This document shows positions 62,106 to 64,000 of a stretch of DNA of 64,000 nt, piece by piece (position 1 is the first letter of the stretch; every line of letters begins with the position of its first letter). The DNA lies in the NCBI GenBank assembly GCA_963756605.1, contig CAVWOT010000009.1, positions 248,001 to 312,000 of the forward strand, written 5' to 3'. Source of the stretch: Bog-159 sp963756605 (GTDB lineage: Bacteria > Acidobacteriota > Terriglobia > Bryobacterales > Bryobacteraceae). A program made the position numbers and the translations under genes. The notes under the pieces were generated by a model. The model had not been told where the DNA came from, did no database searches, and worked only from the letters and a program-made list of their open reading frames with translations.

Positions 62106-63635
62106 ATGAGAGAGAGACTACTAGCGACCTTAGTACTTTGTATTTTCTACATGCCGGGCGCCAGTGCGCAGAATCCGCCGCCCGCGCCGGATGCTACCGT
62201 TCCCCTGTATCGCGTAACAGTGGTGGACCGCACCATCAGCGCGGTGGATTACCAGTATCGCAACGGACCGACGCCCATTGACTTTCGCGGCACGGTACTG
62301 ATGCCGATGGCCAAAGGCAGCGCTGTGGTGGAATCGAAGCCGGGCCGCACGGAAATCGATGTACACTTCGACCACCTGCAGGCGCCCGGGCGCTTCGGCC
62401 CCGAGTACCTGACTTACGTTCTATGGGCCATCACGCCGAATGGACATGCGCGGAATCTCGGAGAAGTTCTGGCCGGCACTTCTGATAAAGCTAAGCTGCT
62501 GGTTACTACCGAGTTGCAGGCATTCGGCATGATCGTAACCGCGGAACCTTTCGCGGCGGTACGCCAGCCGAGCGATGTGGTGGTGCTGGAGAACCAGCCT
62601 CGCCCGGATACCATCGGCGGGCGGGAGCCCATACAGGCGAAATATGAACTGCTTCCGCGCGGTCAGTACACTTACGACATGCAGCAGGGTATGGCGGCCG
62701 CGGCGGCAAATGCTCCCAAGGTGTCCTGGGATCGTTACCAATCGACCGTAGAACTTTACGAGGCGCAGAATGCCGTGCAGATCGCGCAAGCCGCGGACGC
62801 CGGCCGCTACGCGCCGGACACGCTGGGCAAAGCTCAGGATCTGCTGCGACAGGCTTACGATGCGGACAATCGCAAAGGCGGCATGACCATGGTTGTCACC
62901 CTGGCGCGTCAGGCAGAACAGACCGCGGAAGACGCGCGCATTCTAGCCGAGAAACGCAAGCAGGGTAACGATCTGGCGGACGCGCAGCGGCGCGTGACCG
63001 AGGCCGAAGCGCGCGCCGCCCAGGCAGAGGCGGCCGCGCAGACCGCGCAGACCCAAGCGTCGGCCGCCACCGCCTTGCTCGATCAGGAACGCGCAGCCCG
63101 CAGGCAGTCGGAAGCTGAAGCGCAAGCTGCCGCCAGCGCCGCCGTTGCGCCGCCAGCGCCTCCGCCGAGCGCGCCAGTTCAGCCGCCCGCGGATCGGGAT
63201 GCGGCACGTAAGAAGGAATTGCGTTTGCAGTTGTACGAGCAGCTGAACACTTCGCTGCCCGCCCGCGACACGCCGCGCGGGGTGACGCTCACGCTGTCCG
63301 ATTCCGATTTTCGCGGCGCACGGGTGAATCCAGCGGCGTATGCGCGCTTGGCGCAAGTCGCGGTGGTGCTGCGCCAATATCCGGAACTGGTGGTGGAGGT
63401 GGATGGCAACGAGGCGTTCTCCAACGAGCGCGCGCAGGCGGTGCGTGAAATATTGGTAGGCGATGGATTGCCCGCCGGCGTGGTGGTGGCGCGGGCGTTG
63501 GGCGACTCTCGCCCGCTCACCTCGAACGCTACCGCTGCGGGCCGCGAGCAGAATCGACGGGTGGAGATCGTGGTCTCGGGCAGTCCTATAGGCGATATGC
63601 CCTACTGGGCTAAAAGCTACCGGCTGGCGCCGTAA
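62106..63635 (+). CDS. OmpA-family protein with coiled-coil (DUF4398-like) middle
   Basis: About 509 residues from ATG 62106, which gives the signal peptide MRERLLATLVLCIFYMPGAS A. A beta-rich N-terminal domain (about 30-165) is followed by a helical region (TVELYEAQNAVQIAQAADAG) like DUF4398, an Ala/Glu/Gln coiled coil (about 290-355), a Pro/Ala linker and a C-terminal OmpA domain (about 400-500: LTLSDSDFRGARVNPAAYAR, NEAFSNERAQAVREILVGDG, GREQNRRVEIVVSG) that binds peptidoglycan. It would tether the outer membrane to the cell wall. An upstream ATG at 62049 adds 19 residues and is less likely. Confidence 0.88.
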   Translation: MRERLLATLVLCIFYMPGASAQNPPPAPDATVPLYRVTVVDRTISAVDYQYRNGPTPIDFRGTVLMPMAKGSAVVESKPGRTEIDVHFDHLQAPGRFGPEYLTYVLWAITPNGHARNLGEVLAGTSDKAKLLVTTELQAFGMIVTAEPFAAVRQPSDVVVLENQPRPDTIGGREPIQAKYELLPRGQYTYDMQQGMAAAAANAPKVSWDRYQSTVELYEAQNAVQIAQAADAGRYAPDTLGKAQDLLRQAYDADNRKGGMTMVVTLARQAEQTAEDARILAEKRKQGNDLADAQRRVTEAEARAAQAEAAAQTAQTQASAATALLDQERAARRQSEAEAQAAASAAVAPPAPPPSAPVQPPADRDAARKKELRLQLYEQLNTSLPARDTPRGVTLTLSDSDFRGARVNPAAYARLAQVAVVLRQYPELVVEVDGNEAFSNERAQAVREILVGDGLPAGVVVARALGDSRPLTSNATAAGREQNRRVEIVVSGSPIGDMPYWAKSYRLAP

Positions 63636-63653
63636 GCCAGCTACACTGGAGTC

Positions 63654-64000
63654 ATGCTGGAATGGCGGCTTTTTGAAACTGGCCAGTATACTTTTGGACT
63701 GGTGGCGTCAGATACGGGCGTGCGCGCCATCGAATTACTCGCCATAGCCAACTTGCCGGGGCGCAAGGGGGAGTCGAATCCGTTCCTGCGGCAGGCTGCC
63801 GAGCAGTTGCGCGCTTACTTTGCGGGAGAATTGCGGGAATTCGACCTGCCGCTGGATATGCAAGGCACCGAATTTCAACGGCGGGTGTGGAACGAATTGC
63901 TACACATTCCGTACGGCGAAACGCGCAGCTACAGCTTCGTCGCCAACACCATTGGCGCGCCCAAAGCCGTGCGCGCGGTGGGCGCAGCTAATGGACAAAA
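63654..64000 (+). CDS. ogt: Methylated-DNA--protein-cysteine methyltransferase, 3' truncated by window end
   Basis: The first 115 residues of an Ogt/MGMT protein: MLEWRLFETGQYTFGLVASD, LRQAAEQLRAYFAGELREFD LPLDMQGTEFQRRVWNELLH IPYGETRSYSFVANTIGAPK AVRAVGAANGQ. The helix-turn-helix and arginine finger region are present; the PCHR active-site cysteine would follow just beyond base 64000. It repairs O6-alkylguanine by transfer of the alkyl group to itself. It starts 18 bases after the OmpA-like gene with GGAGTC before the ATG. Confidence 0.92.
   Translation, partial: MLEWRLFETGQYTFGLVASDTGVRAIELLAIANLPGRKGESNPFLRQAAEQLRAYFAGELREFDLPLDMQGTEFQRRVWNELLHIPYGETRSYSFVANTIGAPKAVRAVGAANGQ

Overview
The window looks like the chromosome of a GC-rich acidobacterium, probably close to Bryobacterales/Solibacter. 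This rests on gene content, not on a marker gene: five large MacB/FtsX permeases of the ADOP type (three in tandem), a TonB-dependent receptor with an N-terminal carboxypeptidase-like domain, a secreted acylaminoacyl-type S9 peptidase, Tat-exported oxidoreductase and phosphatase-like proteins, and composite palindromic repeats between genes. No rRNA, tRNA or CRISPR array was seen.

Layout. 1-5.8 kb is mobile-element territory: a DegT/DnrJ aminotransferase cut at its 5' end by a complete ISL3 element, a graveyard of gene scraps, then an intact IS66-type element carrying a DUF4338 (DruA-like) gene. That element has 13-bp inverted ends and a perfect 8-bp target duplication, and it is nested inside an older IS66 transposase remnant. 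5.8-10.1 kb is a partly decayed catabolic cluster (GMC oxidoreductase tail, amidohydrolase, alpha/beta hydrolase, three SDRs). 10.1-14.5 kb mixes chimeric fragments (YceI joined to a protoheme farnesyltransferase tail, a DUF1016 nuclease tail, a FISUMP start joined to an IPT tail) with an intact Tat-exported phosphatase-like protein and its partner. 14.6-19.8 kb is a housekeeping/envelope block: an RRM protein, then a likely operon of a BamA/TamA-like barrel, a DUF4390 protein, an NtrY-like kinase and an NtrC-like regulator. 19.8-23.1 kb is an accessory island (RlmJ-like methyltransferase plus unknown partner, HicAB, ISAzo13 remnant) ending in a broken partial copy of the neighbouring ntrC-like gene.

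23.3-31.2 kb is a three-gene ADOP permease operon headed by a perfect palindrome touching the ribosome-binding site; its last gene carries an internal amber codon. Then come a nuclease/helicase-like DUF2075 gene, an S9 peptidase, a fourth ADOP permease and an M20 dipeptidase. 39.7-42.1 kb holds a DUF3553 gene and a TcmP/DUF5131 (three-Cys-motif) pair. 42.4-49.8 kb is a long minus-strand run (TPR proteins, RNase III, small secreted protein, YihY, GatC-like, amidase, Gfo/Idh/MocA). 49.9-54.4 kb has an aminopeptidase P, a CHASE2 histidine kinase and a second NtrC-type regulator. The window closes with a CdaA-YbbR fusion, the TonB receptor, a fifth ADOP permease, a VOC protein, an OmpA-like protein and the start of an O6-alkylguanine-DNA methyltransferase.

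A caution for all pseudogene calls: many genes are broken by single-base indels, most of them in short homopolymer runs, while the protein sequence on both sides stays well conserved. Much of this may be assembly error from long reads and not biological decay. The large truncations, chimeras and nested insertions cannot be explained that way.
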